A stretch of 64,000 nucleotides of DNA from Paulownia fortunei (Eukaryota > Streptophyta > Magnoliopsida > Lamiales > Paulowniaceae): positions 558,001-622,000 of the forward strand of contig CM033119.1 in the NCBI GenBank assembly GCA_019321725.1. Reading direction: 5' to 3'. How positions within the stretch are numbered: position 1 is the first letter of the stretch; each line of letters starts with the position of its first letter. Of this stretch, positions 51,708 through 64,000 are shown one piece after another. The notes below the pieces were generated by a model that was given only the letters and a program-made list of their open reading frames with translations, had not been told where the DNA came from and ran no database searches. The translations under genes were made by a program, and so were the position numbers.

Positions 51708-53145
51708 TATAAATATATTTATTTACTAACAAATTACGTTGGAGTGAAAATATTACATTAGGCCTTGAGTGTTAAACATTTAGGATTTGTACTTTACTCA
51801 AATAGCTATCTTATGCTATATACACATATGAAGGAGTTAAGGTGGGATGTAAGAGATAGATAGTGTGAATAAATAAATATATAAATAAAATTTATTTTTT
51901 TTTCTATATTTTTTCACTTTTAAAACTTAAGGAGACTTTTTTTTTTGACAAAAAAACACAACATGCAAGTTTGTGCATTTTGTTTCTATCTATTAATAAA
52001 AAAAAATTCCAAGATATATTTTTTTAATTTCTAATAGTATATTCCTTTTAAAAAAAGAATTTTAACTACTCATTATATGTCATCACCTTTATACAATATT
52101 GATATATAGTACTTAAATATTCTATTTATTTATTGTCGTTTAGTTGTCACATAATATTGAGTACATATGCATTTTTTTTCCTAATCTTGAGAATTACTAG
52201 CCATTAGTATGGCCAAAAGGCTTAAAATTATAACCTATCTAAGCAAACAAAATTTCTTATTTTCTGGGTTATATAATTTGGTGGATACACCATACCTAAT
52301 ACTGGGAAAATTATGAATCCTCTTTTGGATGAATAACAATTCAGTCATGAAAGGGAAAATTGCCATCATATGAACAAAATATGGTGTAATATCCAAGTCA
52401 ATTCTAACAAGTAATGCCTACCCTTAATTGATATCATTATTATTGTATAATTGTCATACTGTGGAAAAACTTGGCAAAAAAAAAATATTGATATCTTCTA
52501 GAGACATTAATGTTATTAGATAAGACTTGGTTGATTGTCTTGAGCCTGTCAATTTCAAGACCATTCGTGGAATTCACTAAACCATTGAGGTGGAAAATGA
52601 AATTTTGTGGACTTTGTGGGTATCTTTTGGGTCACAATATCAATTAGATAAACTTTGGCAAAGGCAAGATTGGAAAAAAATAAACTAAGATGGGGAAAAT
52701 ATAGTTATAGTATAAAACTTTTTCACGCAAACTTTTTGGATAAATTATTTTTAAATATCTAACAATAGTTAAACATTAGAATTGAAGACTGTATAAATTA
52801 AAGATTTATTGCTCTCAAGGTCAATTACATTTATATTTATTTTTCTTGTTTAATGTTTAGGTAATTGCGTGATAGTTTTGAGTTGCAAAAGTATAAAAAT
52901 TATAACGTTCGATGTGATTAATTACGTTTGTTATTTTTTTTTAATTTAATTTCGGGAATATAAAGTTCAGCCTCGTCATCATCAACTTCACCTCTACATT
53001 GGAAGATTTTATTCCTCAAAAATTCTGTTTTTTTTTGTATTTATTTTCAGCACAAAACATGGTGACAAGGTTGTCATAACAAAAATAAAATCAAGAAAAG
53101 CGAAACATTCTTTTCACTATAAACATCTAAATCCAAGAAATATTC

Positions 53146-53166
53146 ATATATATATATATATATATA
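53146..53166. repeat. (AT)n microsatellite
   Basis: An uninterrupted run of about ten AT units. Similar shorter runs occur at 53877-53890 and 53932-53950. Confidence 0.8.
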
Positions 53167-55752
53167 AATAGGTATTTTAGCGGCTTGTAAACAGTCTGTC
53201 AAATGATCACACCTTTGTGCAGAAAAAATTCCATACATGTTCCTTTGTAATCATCGTCTTTGTGATGCCGGCTTATCAAACAGGTACTTATATTTTATTA
53301 TATTAATTAATTTCATAAATTATTATCCAATTTCCTCTTTTTTTTTTTTTCAAAAGATAAAAATATATATATTAAATATAAGTTGGTGTAGATACAGATA
53401 GTGTATGTATAGGTAACGGGTGTCAACATCAATTGTCTATGGGGGTGTGGGTGGGACCCAGCAGCCTCCGTATTTCATGCGCCAAAGCAATCCAAAGCTG
53501 TTGGCTGATCTTTCTTTGCTGTCTTTTTCTTTCTTTAAAAATTGAGAAATTCTTTTAACAAAAAATAATGTGTGTTTAAAACTAGAAGCCCTTTTAAGAA
53601 TGTGTTGTAAAATCGAGGAAATGTGAAACAAGAGAGCAACAAGAGTTTAACGTTAAAGGGCCAGTTTTGTCGGAATCCGTTGGGGGAAAAGATAACTAAA
53701 GGATCTATGCAAATTGTATATCGATAGTATATGAATATTTCTTTTAAAGAAAATGATACTGAATAAATAAATAAATAAATTAATCAAAACTACAAACAAT
53801 AAATTTTTTATCAGTGAAACCAAACTTTAGTCATAAAAATCGCTTAGGACAACCACAATTTGATTTATTGTAGACTATATATATATATATACTGTGAATA
53901 AACTTATATCGTTGACTATGATTCAAGAGATATATATATATATATATATTCTTATATAAAATGGATTTTTTCACTTATTATTACCTCACTTTGAATATAA
54001 ATAACCTTAATGTATAATTGTTTTGCTCAAGAAAAAAGATGTGGATTCTAATTTTACAAGCAAAATTTCTTGGAACTTTCAATTTAAGGAACTTTGGGAA
54101 CAAGATTTTATAACTAAGATAAGTCATTGTGGTCCTACTTTGACGAGTATAAATGGAATCATCTTCTGCTTTCAAATTCCTACTTCTTTTTTTTCCTTTA
54201 TTTTTCTAATTTACTTTGGGTTTGGTTGGGCTATATGGGTCTAATATATACTAAATGTTATATTTAATATATTATTTGTCGATTGTTTGTATAATTAATA
54301 AACATTTCTTAATTATACACATATTGTTAATCAAGGATTTGAATAATTAATAAATATCTATTTTTTTATAAAATAAAATATTTTTTAATCATTCAAGAAT
54401 CAAACTGAGTTTGAGGGACCTGTTTTCCATAATTTTTAAAAGTTTTAGTGAATAAGTCATGCAAAGGATATATTTTGTTTAGGTGAATGTCATTCAACTT
54501 TAGACAAACACATCACATAGATGCCTTGTTGTATAAGAGGGATCAATTTTCAATGGACCCAAAATCTATTAATTGTATCTTTTGAAATTAGTAGTGTCTG
54601 ATTGCCAATTTTCAATCGCACTGGTAGAATTTTGTAGCCAGCACACAGCATTCTTGGCCCATTATGTGAATACCATCAACTGGTTTTGCCACCACAATTT
54701 GTACAAATTGTTTATATAAACTAAAAATTAAATAGTCAAACCACGACTTTTAGTTTAGCATAATAAAAACGATTTCAATATTTGTGCATCTGCTTACATT
54801 TGAATTACAATACAAAAAGACAGTTATAAGATAAAGAGATGGATATTAGAATTATTTATATTTTATATAATTTATTTATTAGTAAGGGCATATTAATTCT
54901 TTTTTTTATTTAGTTTGTAATCATAGCTATTTAAATTTCTATTTTTCCTCTCTTTTTTTTCTTTAATTCTATAATTTATCTTTGCATTGAGTAATTTTAT
55001 AGCAGATACTCGGTCAAAAAAAAAAAAAAAAACAATAATTGAATTTGAAGAGAGCTACTCAAATTTGAGTGGCATAACATTTTTGTAAAATTGCATCGAC
55101 TGTAAATAAAGTGGAATAGTAAGGAGAAATTGTATGATAATCATTTACTCTTTTTTTTTTTTTTTTTCAGTAAACTAAATTCCCTTCTTCAGTAGGGCTG
55201 ATTCAAATTGTGAAAGCAATGCTATAACTATTTACATTTTTAATTGGAAAAGGCGACCGAAAGTCTAGGCCTTGTATGTAATTATCAGAGAAGGATTAAA
55301 GAATATGCTGCGGTCCTCTGAGCAAGAAACAGCCTGATTAAATGACTTTTTGGAATTAAGTGGGAGTAATTAGTGTTATATCTTTTAGATTAGTATCATT
55401 AATTACAAGTGTCGGTCGTGCATTTGTGTCCGTATCATATTGTGTCTGTATTTTTATAAAAAATTACAATTGTAAATTTCAGTTCACGAATTATTTTCAC
55501 AAGTACAAGTACGCATGTAATTTGAACCTAACTCTATGAGTGCATTTCGTTTGTGAATTTTTATTTTGCTCTAAATGAAAAAATTCTTTTCTGATTCAGA
55601 AACTGGTGAAAGAAAAATGAAAATGAACAACAAAATCAATGAAAACCAATTTTCCTGGCACTACACAAGCTTTTTAATTTGTGTTTTCATTCGTTATTAA
55701 CATGTTTTTTTCAACTCAAATCCAGAAATTCTAGTGCAGTGGGACGTGTAAG

Positions 55753-56116
55753 AAAATATTGTCCCTGTTCCTCGGGGTACAGCTCAACTGGCGGAACAAT
55801 TGACTTGAACTTGCTTCCAGCGGTAGGATGGGGGTTTGAAATCTGGTGGGAACCTGCGAATGCATTTCACTATGAAGCAATCACTGAACTGTCAGTGGGA
55901 CCCTACAACTGAAGTATTTCGAACGATCACTGTGGGTTGGGCTCTTTGTGCGCTGAAGTGTACAGTTCTTGTTGGAAACTTGGGTGTTGGTTGAGGCATA
56001 TCCCGCGATTTACCCCCTTTTAGGTGCTAGGGACATGTTTGTAGGAGGTCCAAAATTAGTTTGGCGCAAGTTACGAATTTGAATTATTAAAAAAAAAATA
56101 AAAAAATATTGTCCCT
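55753..56116 (+). mobile_element. tRNA-derived SINE with 14-bp target-site duplication
   Basis: The body 55767-56102 starts with a tRNA-like head: 'tacagctcaactgg' (55778-55791) fits the RNA polymerase III A box, and 'ggtttgaaatc' (55833-55843) fits the B box about 42 bases later. A region of about 230 bases unrelated to tRNA follows, ending in an A-rich tail (56090-56102). Identical 14-base copies of 'aaaatattgtccct' flank it at 55753-55766 and 56103-56116, as expected for LINE-mediated insertion. The exact duplication suggests a fairly recent insertion. The family could not be named without a repeat library. Confidence 0.85.
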
Positions 56117-57216
56117 TGAAAAAAAAATCTCAATTATCAATTTAATTTTTTTTATATGTATATGAATTGTTTTTGTAACTCTCTGATCATGAAAGCAACA
56201 GTACAAGCAAAATCTGCAAGTGGTGCAGGGAATTTAATAACTTCAACCTTTTAGATGCCCAATGCCTCAACCACACACACAATCATTTGGTGTCTGCTGT
56301 GGGAACATAGTTTTTCAGTTTCTAGTTATTAAATTTGCAGCATTGGGTACAAAAATTGACACTATACTACTAACAAGTCACATAAATGAACATTCTGCAA
56401 CTGGCATTTGCAGAAGGGTTGCTTCTGCTCACACACTTGTCCCAAGAACCCCCCCCCCCAACCAAACCAAAAAAAAAAGAAAAAAAAAAAAGAGTGGGTG
56501 AAACTGAAAAAATTGTACATGAATTGAGAAATATCCTTGTTAGTTAAACTTAATTTCATAAATTGACAATTGATGGTGACAAGGAACTGAACAATGAGGA
56601 AATTTCATTTGGCATAATTAGTGTGAATATGACCCTTGTCATGATATGTTCTTATCTGAGGATTACTATCAACATGGAGTCCTAGTAGGCTACAACTATT
56701 AATGATATTGCTTTCTATTTTCAAAATTAAGCAAGGAAGAATGGGACTTCTTCATGTATCAAGACTTGGCAAGTTTACAGCATTTTACAGTAACAGTATT
56801 TGCAATGAAAAATCTTATATGTAATTTTATAAAAGGTAGGTAAATTATTAAAACGCACTAAGTTTATCATGCTGCATGCAAGTGTATGATTTGCGCAACA
56901 CTATATATGTATTTTAATACGTGAGACAAATATCATTGCAACGTATATATAAATTATTTATCTACTTTTATAAATAGTTGTTAACTTTTATTTATTAATT
57001 AATTATTGATGAATATTATAATTAAGATAAAACAAACCCAATGGAGTATAATTGAAAATGAGTTTCTAGAATGTTAAGGCAATAGAGGGCTGGGAAATGG
57101 CGATGATTAAGGAGGGGCTTTAGTATATGTGAATTCCAGTTGTCACATTAGAGGCATCATTAGACTCCAGCCACCCCCACCCCCCACCAACACCCCTATG
57201 TTATTCCCGTTTTTTT

Positions 57217-57239
57217 GGGTGGGTGGGGTGGGGGTGGGG
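57217..57239 (+). other. G-quadruplex-type tract with one-base loops
   Basis: Five G runs (3, 3, 4, 5 and 4 bases) are separated by single T residues, a layout that folds very stably in vitro. A C-rich stretch at 57172-57196 just upstream could instead pair with it as an imperfect hairpin. Confidence 0.6.
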
Positions 57240-57683
57240 TTAGAACTTAAAAACCATATCTACTTAGTTATATAAGTTGAGAAGGAGAAATTCTTGTCAC
57301 TGGAAAACACTTGTCTTCTCCCCTCTATTTTAGGCTATGATGATAGTCTATCTCATCTCTAATATTCATGAGTTAATGTCATAAATAAATAGCCACAAAA
57401 AGATGCACAAATTTTAATCAAGAGATTGCAGATTAGAGTCGAGCTAATTGTTTTTAGCGAAATGGCATATTTATATACTAACATTTCATTTTGAAAAAAA
57501 ATAAAAATATAATTAGCTTCGAATCCAAAACGACACAAAATGCGAATGAGTGCATTACAACAATGCCCCCTATTAGATAGTCACTTGACACTCATTATAT
57601 GTAAAAAAAAAGAAAAGAAAAAAGATTAAATAAATAAAACACAAAAAAAAAAAAAAACACAAAGAAAGGAAAATATTCATGTT

Positions 57684-57705
57684 GGGGGTGGGGGTGGGGG
57701 TGGGG
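57684..57705 (+). other. G-quadruplex-type tract with one-base loops
   Basis: Four G runs (5, 5, 5 and 4 bases) separated by single T residues. It lies 450 bp from the similar tract at 57217 within an otherwise AT-rich spacer. Confidence 0.6.
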
Positions 57706-59367
57706 CGGCTTTATGTTTGGCATTTGGGCAGAGTTTGGGTGGCACGATAAGTCATGTTCTCAAACCTAAACTGCGTGCCATGCTATGCTGTCGTGTCCCT
57801 ACCTAAATTGCTTTCTTTATTTGGCTACATAATTAAATTACCAAATACACCAATTCTTTTTTCCACCCCCCTTGTGCCATCTAACGACTAACATCTCCTA
57901 ATAAAAGTCATCAACTGGTCCCTCTAAGACAAATATTACCACCATATATGTAATACATTAGCCTGCAAATCATGGTATGCTACTTCTTGGATACAAACTT
58001 AGCTTACAAAAAAAGGAACACATGTACAATATGCCATCCTCTTACATGGTATAGAAGGTTTTAATTAGGACCCCACGTCAGATCATTTTGAATTTTTTAT
58101 TTTTTTTAATTTGTATTTATTACACTTTACAAATATACGCTAAATATATATGATCCACAATCAAATGCTTAATTTTAAAAATATCATAAACAAAAGAAAA
58201 AAATATCAAGTTTTTAATCAAATTATATCCAAGATCCAAAAGTTTTTATATACACGAAATCCCAACCAAATATTTTTATAAGCTATCGGAATTGAGCCCA
58301 ATTTAATCTCGACAGAGATCCAAAGGATCTTTATTCTTATGGGCCCCGTGCATCATACTAACTTATCCAATTAGTTGATGGAAGGGCCACAACTATCGGC
58401 CCAAAAATGTCACTTGTTTCATCTCAACCCACATTTGACTTGGGCCAATTTCACCACTCAGAAGACATCCTAATTAGTATTTTACATAAACCTTAATTAC
58501 TTTTCCTAGTTTCTAAGACGCTCCTACCAGTTCTCACCAATTAATTAGTTATTTTCTAGGAATTTTATTTGCTTCATTGATGATTAACTCGTGTATGAAA
58601 TTTTCAACGTCGGTTTATGATACAGGCCCATTATATGTGACTGGCCCAATAATGAACGAAGCCATATACAGAAAAAGAAAGATAATATCATAAAAAAAAA
58701 GAAAGAATTTTAGCCCTATTATTATTAATAGTCTTCTTTAAATATAGAATTCTGTTATGGATGAAGATTTAGTCTTCTTTAAGGACTAAATTGACCTCAT
58801 GATGAAAAATGTAACTGCTGAACAAGTTTCATTTAAGACTGAAAAATCACAAACTATGACTTTGAACCTTTAAAAAGGTTCAAAAATATATAATTTGAAT
58901 AAATTAAAAATGTAATTTACATAATGTAGTCCAATAATTTTTAGGGGTCAAACGTGACAATAGTATTGAATCACAATGTACACATAATATGTGTAAACTA
59001 AGTGGAAATACATTTTACTTTCCTATGAAATGCAAAAGAAGTTGAAAACAATCTGGTTAAAGGAAGAGGAGTATTTCCCACAAATAAAGATAAAAAGTTT
59101 AAAAAAAATTCATATAAAGATATTAGCAAATTACATATTAAAATTTCACAACGTGTGCAAAGATTATGCAGACATGTTTCTAAGCAGTGCCAAATAAATT
59201 TGCGTGTCTTTCTCTTGTAGTCATATACAGAGATTCAGCATTTGTAAACACAGAACAAAACAATTGCATGAATAAGTTCTACCCATCGAGTTTTGCACAC
59301 AAGTTCAGAAACAGGACAGTGTTGCTAACCTATTTTCTCCCGACGTCGGCTGTCTTCTGTACAAATT

Positions 59368-62252
59368 TCAGATGGTTGTTCTTCTGCGGTGCATATAAGA
59401 TTTGGCAAAGTAAACATAGGCAGCAAATTCAAATGCACTAAGCCCTGCCAGCAACCAGTAAAAGTAGTCAAGATGTGCTCGATTCAAGTTGTCCGAAAAC
59501 CAACTATCATGGCCATGTCCACTCGAGGCTTTCTCAATGACAGAAATCAGAAAACTGCTTAAGAAGCCCCCTATGCCAATTATACTATGGCATAGAGCAA
59601 GGCCTATGCTTTTCAATTCACTAGAAACCTGGTCATAAAAGAACTCTTGAAGACCAACCATGGTGAATACATCTGCAATTCCGAAAAGCAGGTATTGAGG
59701 TGACAGCCACCACACACTCATAGGCACAGTTGCCTTTGGCATGTCCACCAGTCCATATTCAGCAGCAGTTGTGAGACGCTTCCGCTCAACAAGTGCTGCA
59801 ACTACCATGGAAAGAAAAGATAACAATAGTCCAGTTCCAATTCGCTGAAGCATTGATATGCCCGATGGCTTATTGGTTATAGCTCTTGCAATGGGGACCA
59901 GAATACGATCGTAGATAGGAACAAAGACAACTATGGTTAAGCTGATAAAAGATAGAAGTGAAGCTGCTGGTATTTTAAAGCTGGAAGTAATATACCGGTC
60001 CATGGTAACTCCTTGCTTGGTGAATAAAGTAGAAGTTTGCGAAAATACAATTGCATATCCTAAACATGTAAACCATATTGGAACAAGCCTAAGAATTACC
60101 TTTGCCTCTTCAACGTCACCCAGGCTACAAACTTTCCCATCTTCCCTTGAATCATCAGGTGCAAATAAAGCTTTGTCAAGAAACCTATTTCAAACAAAGG
60201 TAACATATTACACTAAAAGATATCAAGCACAAGTTTACCATCAAAATAAGCAAACACCAAAATAATAGAGCAACATTTTTTATTTTCTTCTCATTTTTTA
60301 AGTTAGAAAGGTAAACTTTGAACTTAAATAATGGGCTATTTAGATAAAATAAACACAAAACAGCAGCACAAACTGATTAACCTTAATGATCAATAATTCA
60401 GTGTAGATCGTGGACAAAGTCTTTGAAATTAAAATGCACAAGAATGAGAAGAGGCATCAGCTCTTCTATCTTGAAATGAACGTAAGGGTGGTTGACTCAC
60501 TTGAATTGAGCCCCTTTATGAGTCAGAATTCCCTGATGTTCCACTTCAATAGAATTAGCTGTAGGGAAAGCCTGCCGATTTCTAGCTGCTTTGATGAAAA
60601 CCCGACCGATTCTCACAAATGGGTTCCTTTCATCAATTTGCATTCTAAAACGGTAAGTCCCATTACCAAGCAAAAATAGAATTAAGGCAAGGCACATGAC
60701 AATGCAAGAGATTCCAAAGCCAAGCCCCCAACTCAGATTGTCTTGAATGTAGTTCAAACCCAAGATGCCAACTGATACACTAGCACACATGCAAAAATAC
60801 CACCAATTGAAGAACGAGCTTTTGGCTTTGCGCTCTTTTTGATCTTCCTCATCAAACTGGTCAGCTCCAAAGGCTAGAACACAGGGCTTATGCCCTCCTT
60901 GGGCTAGTGCTACTAAATACAAAGAGAAGAAGAAGAAGATTATCTGAAGCTGAGGCGGAGAACATATCATGTTATTTCCAGCATTTTGGCAGTCAGAAGA
61001 GTTGAAAAGTGTAGCTGATAAGGACAAGAAGCCAAGTCCCTGTGATCCATCACAATCCAAAAGAGGGAAATTGCAATGTGTCTCAGGTAAGAACATTGTG
61101 CACCACATATTTAACAAATATCTCACACTGAGGTTCAAGCAACCATTCCAGACACCACATACTCAGACAAAGTCATGGGATACAAGATCCTTAATTTAAG
61201 ATAAAAAAGTGGAACTCATATAAATCAAACTCTTGAACACATATATGCATTGACTAAAGTACATGCATGCCCAAGTAAATGTAAGAGATATCCATTGGAA
61301 AACTAGGATAACTGATTTTAAAATAATGCAATGGCCGGTACATTTACTTATGTCTTCATTTCTCTTTTGGGATGTACACAACCACAAATTATGTCTTATC
61401 CTAAATTAGCAAATTTACTTTCCTAAAGTACCTTGAAGTACAACAAGCGACAAAGATGATCTTTTAACCATTATTTTAAGGTAAAGCTGTAAAAATTCAT
61501 AAACACTTCGTTTCAGATTGTCTCAAATTTTATGTCAAACTTAAATATGGGCATAGGTACGAACTTGTTCCTGCACACATGTAAATCCCTCCACCACTTC
61601 AAAATCACAGCAGGCAGCAACAAAATGCAAAGTAGTCGACGCTTGACAGGACAATGGGGAACTAGAGCTCTATTTGCAGTTTAACTTTGAAGATATCATG
61701 ATGCAATAATAATTAGTTATCAATCTACTAGACCTTGACCCCTAATAATTAAAGAACGATGAAAAGCTTAATCTAAATTTCGTATAATTTCTGTACCAAC
61801 CAAGATGTAGAGCAGAGAGGCAATAATAATCATCCTGTACCGGCCCAAAAATGAGTCAGCGAGGAAAGCCGCTGGGAGCGGCAAAAGCGACGCCGTTCCA
61901 GACCACGCATTAACGTTAGCCGCCGCCGTGGCAGTGGATAGGCCCAACGGCCCCGTTAAATAGGTTACTAAATTCGAACTTATACCATAATAAGTAAATC
62001 TTTCAGCCACTTCAACACCTAAAATATTACGAAAATTAAAAACAGAGAAAAATACAAACTTGTATCTGAATTTTTGAGCCTTTTTAAATAATGAGAGGTG
62101 ATAATTATGATCACACCTATGACGAAAAAAGCGGATTTCCAGCAACCAGAGTTTGATCGGTCTGCGGGACGGCCATTGAAATCAACAGAGTGTGGGACTA
62201 CATCGTTTAGCAGAGGAGACTCGACCTCCGAGATTTCATTTCCGGCGGCCAT
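59368..62252 (-). CDS. NRT1/PTR family (NPF5-type) membrane transporter, copy 1
   Basis: Four exons on the minus strand: 62252-62117, 62018-61801, 61039-60501 and 60184-59368, giving 569 residues, normal for NPF. The N-terminus [19 protein letters not shown] precedes [20 protein letters not shown], characteristic of the NPF5 group. The proton-coupling motif E-x-x-E-R is present (Glu48, Glu51, Arg52 in [11 protein letters not shown]). [40 protein letters not shown] and [11 protein letters not shown] are standard POT-family signatures. Exon 3 ends in the large central loop; exon 4 carries the second six membrane spans, with [20 protein letters not shown] and [23 protein letters not shown] members are proton symporters for nitrate, peptides, hormones or glycosides; the substrate cannot be told from sequence. 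The leader has a (GA)n run 28-48 bases before the ATG. It forms a tandem pair with the copy at 62850. Confidence 0.93.
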
Positions 62253-62280
62253 AGAGACAGACGTTGCATTTGCCTCCCTC

Positions 62281-62300
62281 CCTCTCTCTCTCTCTCTCTC
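62281..62300. repeat. (CT)n microsatellite in the NPF copy 1 leader
   Basis: Ten CT units on the plus strand, preceded by 'cctccctc'. Read in the sense of the gene it is a GA-rich leader element close to the start codon. Confidence 0.75.
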
Positions 62301-62849
62301 ACTGCTACACGCTGAGTTCGAATTTGATCGTCTCGAGCAGCTATTTGTTTAGCTTTTAGTCTCATAAATCTTTACTGAATCCGTGGGTATTTTGAACCCC
62401 AGTATCCAGAAAAACAAAACAAAAACAAAAAACAGAATATTTGATGGAATCCTGTCTGAGGTTAACGTCCCAGTAGATTTTATGCACTTGTTCCACAACC
62501 ACCGCTTTTATTATCACTCATTTTTTGATAGGCTAATGGGGTTGATCCATTGACTTTGACCTTTTATTACCTTTTCTTATTTTAGTAAAACAATAACACA
62601 TGAAAGGTTTTAATAGGTAACAGTTTTCAAAAAATAAAGGGAATCGAAAAAATGCCGGAAGACGACAGCTGATAAATAATTTTTTTTAGAAGAATTCTAT
62701 TTACTGTGTGAGAACTATATTTACGAGCCTGGAGTGTGCCTTGAAATTAGCACATATAAATACTGCAATTTCATTAAAGTTCAGGGATGAAAGTTGAATA
62801 CATAGCAATATCGTCTATCTACTTCTATGGCAGGTGATCCTGAACAATT

Positions 62850-64000
62850 TCAGACATCAGTTCTTCCATTATAGACATAAGATTTGGCAAAGTAAACATA
62901 CAAGGCACATGAAAATGCACTGAGCCCTGCAAGCAGCCAGTAGAAGTAATCAAGATGTGCTCGGTTCAAGTTGTTGGAGAACCAACTCTCATGCCCATGT
63001 CCACTTGTGGCCTTCTCGATGACTGATATGAGGAAACTGCTTAAAAAGCTTCCCATGCCAACTATACCAAGGCATAGAGCAAGACCCATACTTTTCAAGT
63101 CACTAGGAACCTGATCATAGACAAACTCTTGAAGACCAACCAAGGTGAATACATCAGCAATTCCAAGAACCAAGTATTGGGGAACTAGCCACCACACGCT
63201 CATTGGTACTGTTGCCTTTGGCAAGTCCACTAGCCCATATTCGAAAGCAGTTGCTAGACGCTTCCTCTCAATAAAACCTGCAATGACCATGGAAATTATA
63301 GACAAAAATATCCCAGCTCCAGTCCGTTGAAGCATTGATATGCCTGATGGCTTTTGGCTTATAGCTCGGGCAATGGGAACCAAAACACCCTCATACAACG
63401 GAATAAAGAGGACGAGGGAAGCAGCTATAAAAGATTGAAGTGCAGCAGCTGGTATCTGAAAGCTATTACTGATGTAACGGTCCATTGTAGCTCCTTGCTT
63501 GGTGAATAGAGTTGAAGATTGTGAATATACAATGGCATATGCTAAACATGTAAAACATATTGGAAGAAGCCTAAGAATTGCCTTTGCATCTTCAATGTCA
63601 CCGATGCTACAAACTTTCTCAATGTCCTTTGGACCATTAGGTTCAAGTAATGCTTTATCAAGAAACCTACTGCAAACCAGAAATAATAATTATCACAATA
63701 AGTCTTGGGGATTAAAAGGTGTAATGAGGTTAAGAGGCACCAATCGTCCATCTTGGAAAACACAGAAAGGTGGTCGACTTACCTAAAGTGAGCACCTTCA
63801 CGAGGATGAGGATGAATTTGCTGAGCTTCCTGTTCAATAGATATAACTGTAGGGGCAGCCTGCCAATTTTTTGCTGCTTTGACAAAAACACGACTAATTC
63901 TCACAAATGGATTCCTTTGATCACTGTTTATGTGAAATCGATAGGTCATAGACCCAAGCCAGAAAACTATTAGTGCCAAGCACATGACAATGCAGGGGAT
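62850..64000 (-). CDS. NRT1/PTR family (NPF5-type) transporter, copy 2 (5' part outside window)
   Basis: Two exons are visible on the minus strand: 64000-63783 (continuing past the right edge) and 63666-62850. They match NPF copy 1 closely: RNPFVRISRVFVKAAKNWQA, then after the intron [74 protein letters not shown] and [20 protein letters not shown]. The last exon is 817 nt in both copies, and the intron sits at the same codon (AG|G TTT CTT). The E-x-x-E-R motif and first six membrane spans lie beyond 64000. The frame is open throughout, so the copy looks functional. It ends 598 bp from the start of copy 1 in the same orientation, a clear tandem duplicate. Confidence 0.92.

Larger units (their letters stand above)
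50974..59367. other. Intergenic region between PATL-C and the first NPF gene
   Basis: The first 350 bases are the likely PATL-C leader and proximal promoter. The remaining 8 kb is AT-rich with no convincing coding sequence. It contains a 46-bp tandem repeat (51586-51707), an (AT)n tract (about 53146-53166), a SINE (55753-56116), an 11-base C run (56449-56459) and two G-rich tracts near 57217 and 57684. Confidence 0.5.

Noticed and set aside
55778..55850. A true tRNA gene
   Set aside because: A and B boxes are present but the cloverleaf cannot be completed and the unit continues into a SINE body with flanking duplications.
55679..55912. 77-codon open frame around the SINE
   Set aside because: It crosses the insertion boundary and both polymerase III boxes; it is a by-product of the SINE.

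Overview
This is a nuclear genomic window from a flowering plant, most likely a eudicot. The genes are split by AT-rich GT-AG introns, the spacers are long and AT-rich, and every recognisable product belongs to a plant nuclear family (patellins, NPF transporters, a type I MADS protein, a chloroplast alpha/beta hydrolase). I cannot name the species. Exon limits below were read by hand from splice signals, reading-frame continuity and family alignment.

Layout, left to right. A 91-nt first coding exon of an RNF170-like RING E3 ligase lies on the minus strand (439-529). A plus-strand LON-substrate-binding-domain gene follows in 7 exons (4102-17573). Its 6.5-kb fourth intron contains an intact intronless type I (M-gamma, AGL80-like) MADS gene and a decayed antisense LINE fragment. 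Next come UTP14 (plus, 18681-24248, 11 exons), ribosomal protein eL6 (minus, 25323-27335) and MIC10 (minus, 29024-30866). The patellin block starts with PATL-A (minus, 31587-33940), then a chlorophyll-dephytylase-like hydrolase (minus, 34623-36952), PATL-B (plus, 38753-41307, with a one-base frame break) and PATL-C (minus, 48642-50973). After about 8.4 kb of non-coding DNA the window ends in two tandem NPF5-type transporters (minus, 59368-62252 and 62850 to beyond the right edge).

How the genes relate. There is no operon logic. Two themes can be seen. UTP14 and eL6 (ribosome assembly and structure) both carry telo-box plus site II (TGGGCY) promoter elements, and MIC10 has a cluster of site II elements. 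Second, the set RING/DUF1232 ligase, MIC10, patellins and NPF5 transporters matches neighbouring genes on Arabidopsis chromosome 1 (around At1g22510-At1g22550 and At1g72125-At1g72175, from memory), so this looks like a conserved microsyntenic block into which LON, UTP14, eL6 and the hydrolase are interleaved.

The non-coding DNA holds a 786-bp near-perfect foldback element (43729-44514), a tRNA-derived SINE with a 14-bp target-site duplication (55753-56116), several short tandem duplications and three G-quadruplex-type G-rich tracts. I found no evidence of an undescribed multi-gene system. The observations most worth checking are the MADS gene nested in the LON intron, the PATL-B frame break, the foldback, the SINE, and weak 5' splice sites that run straight into pyrimidine microsatellites.
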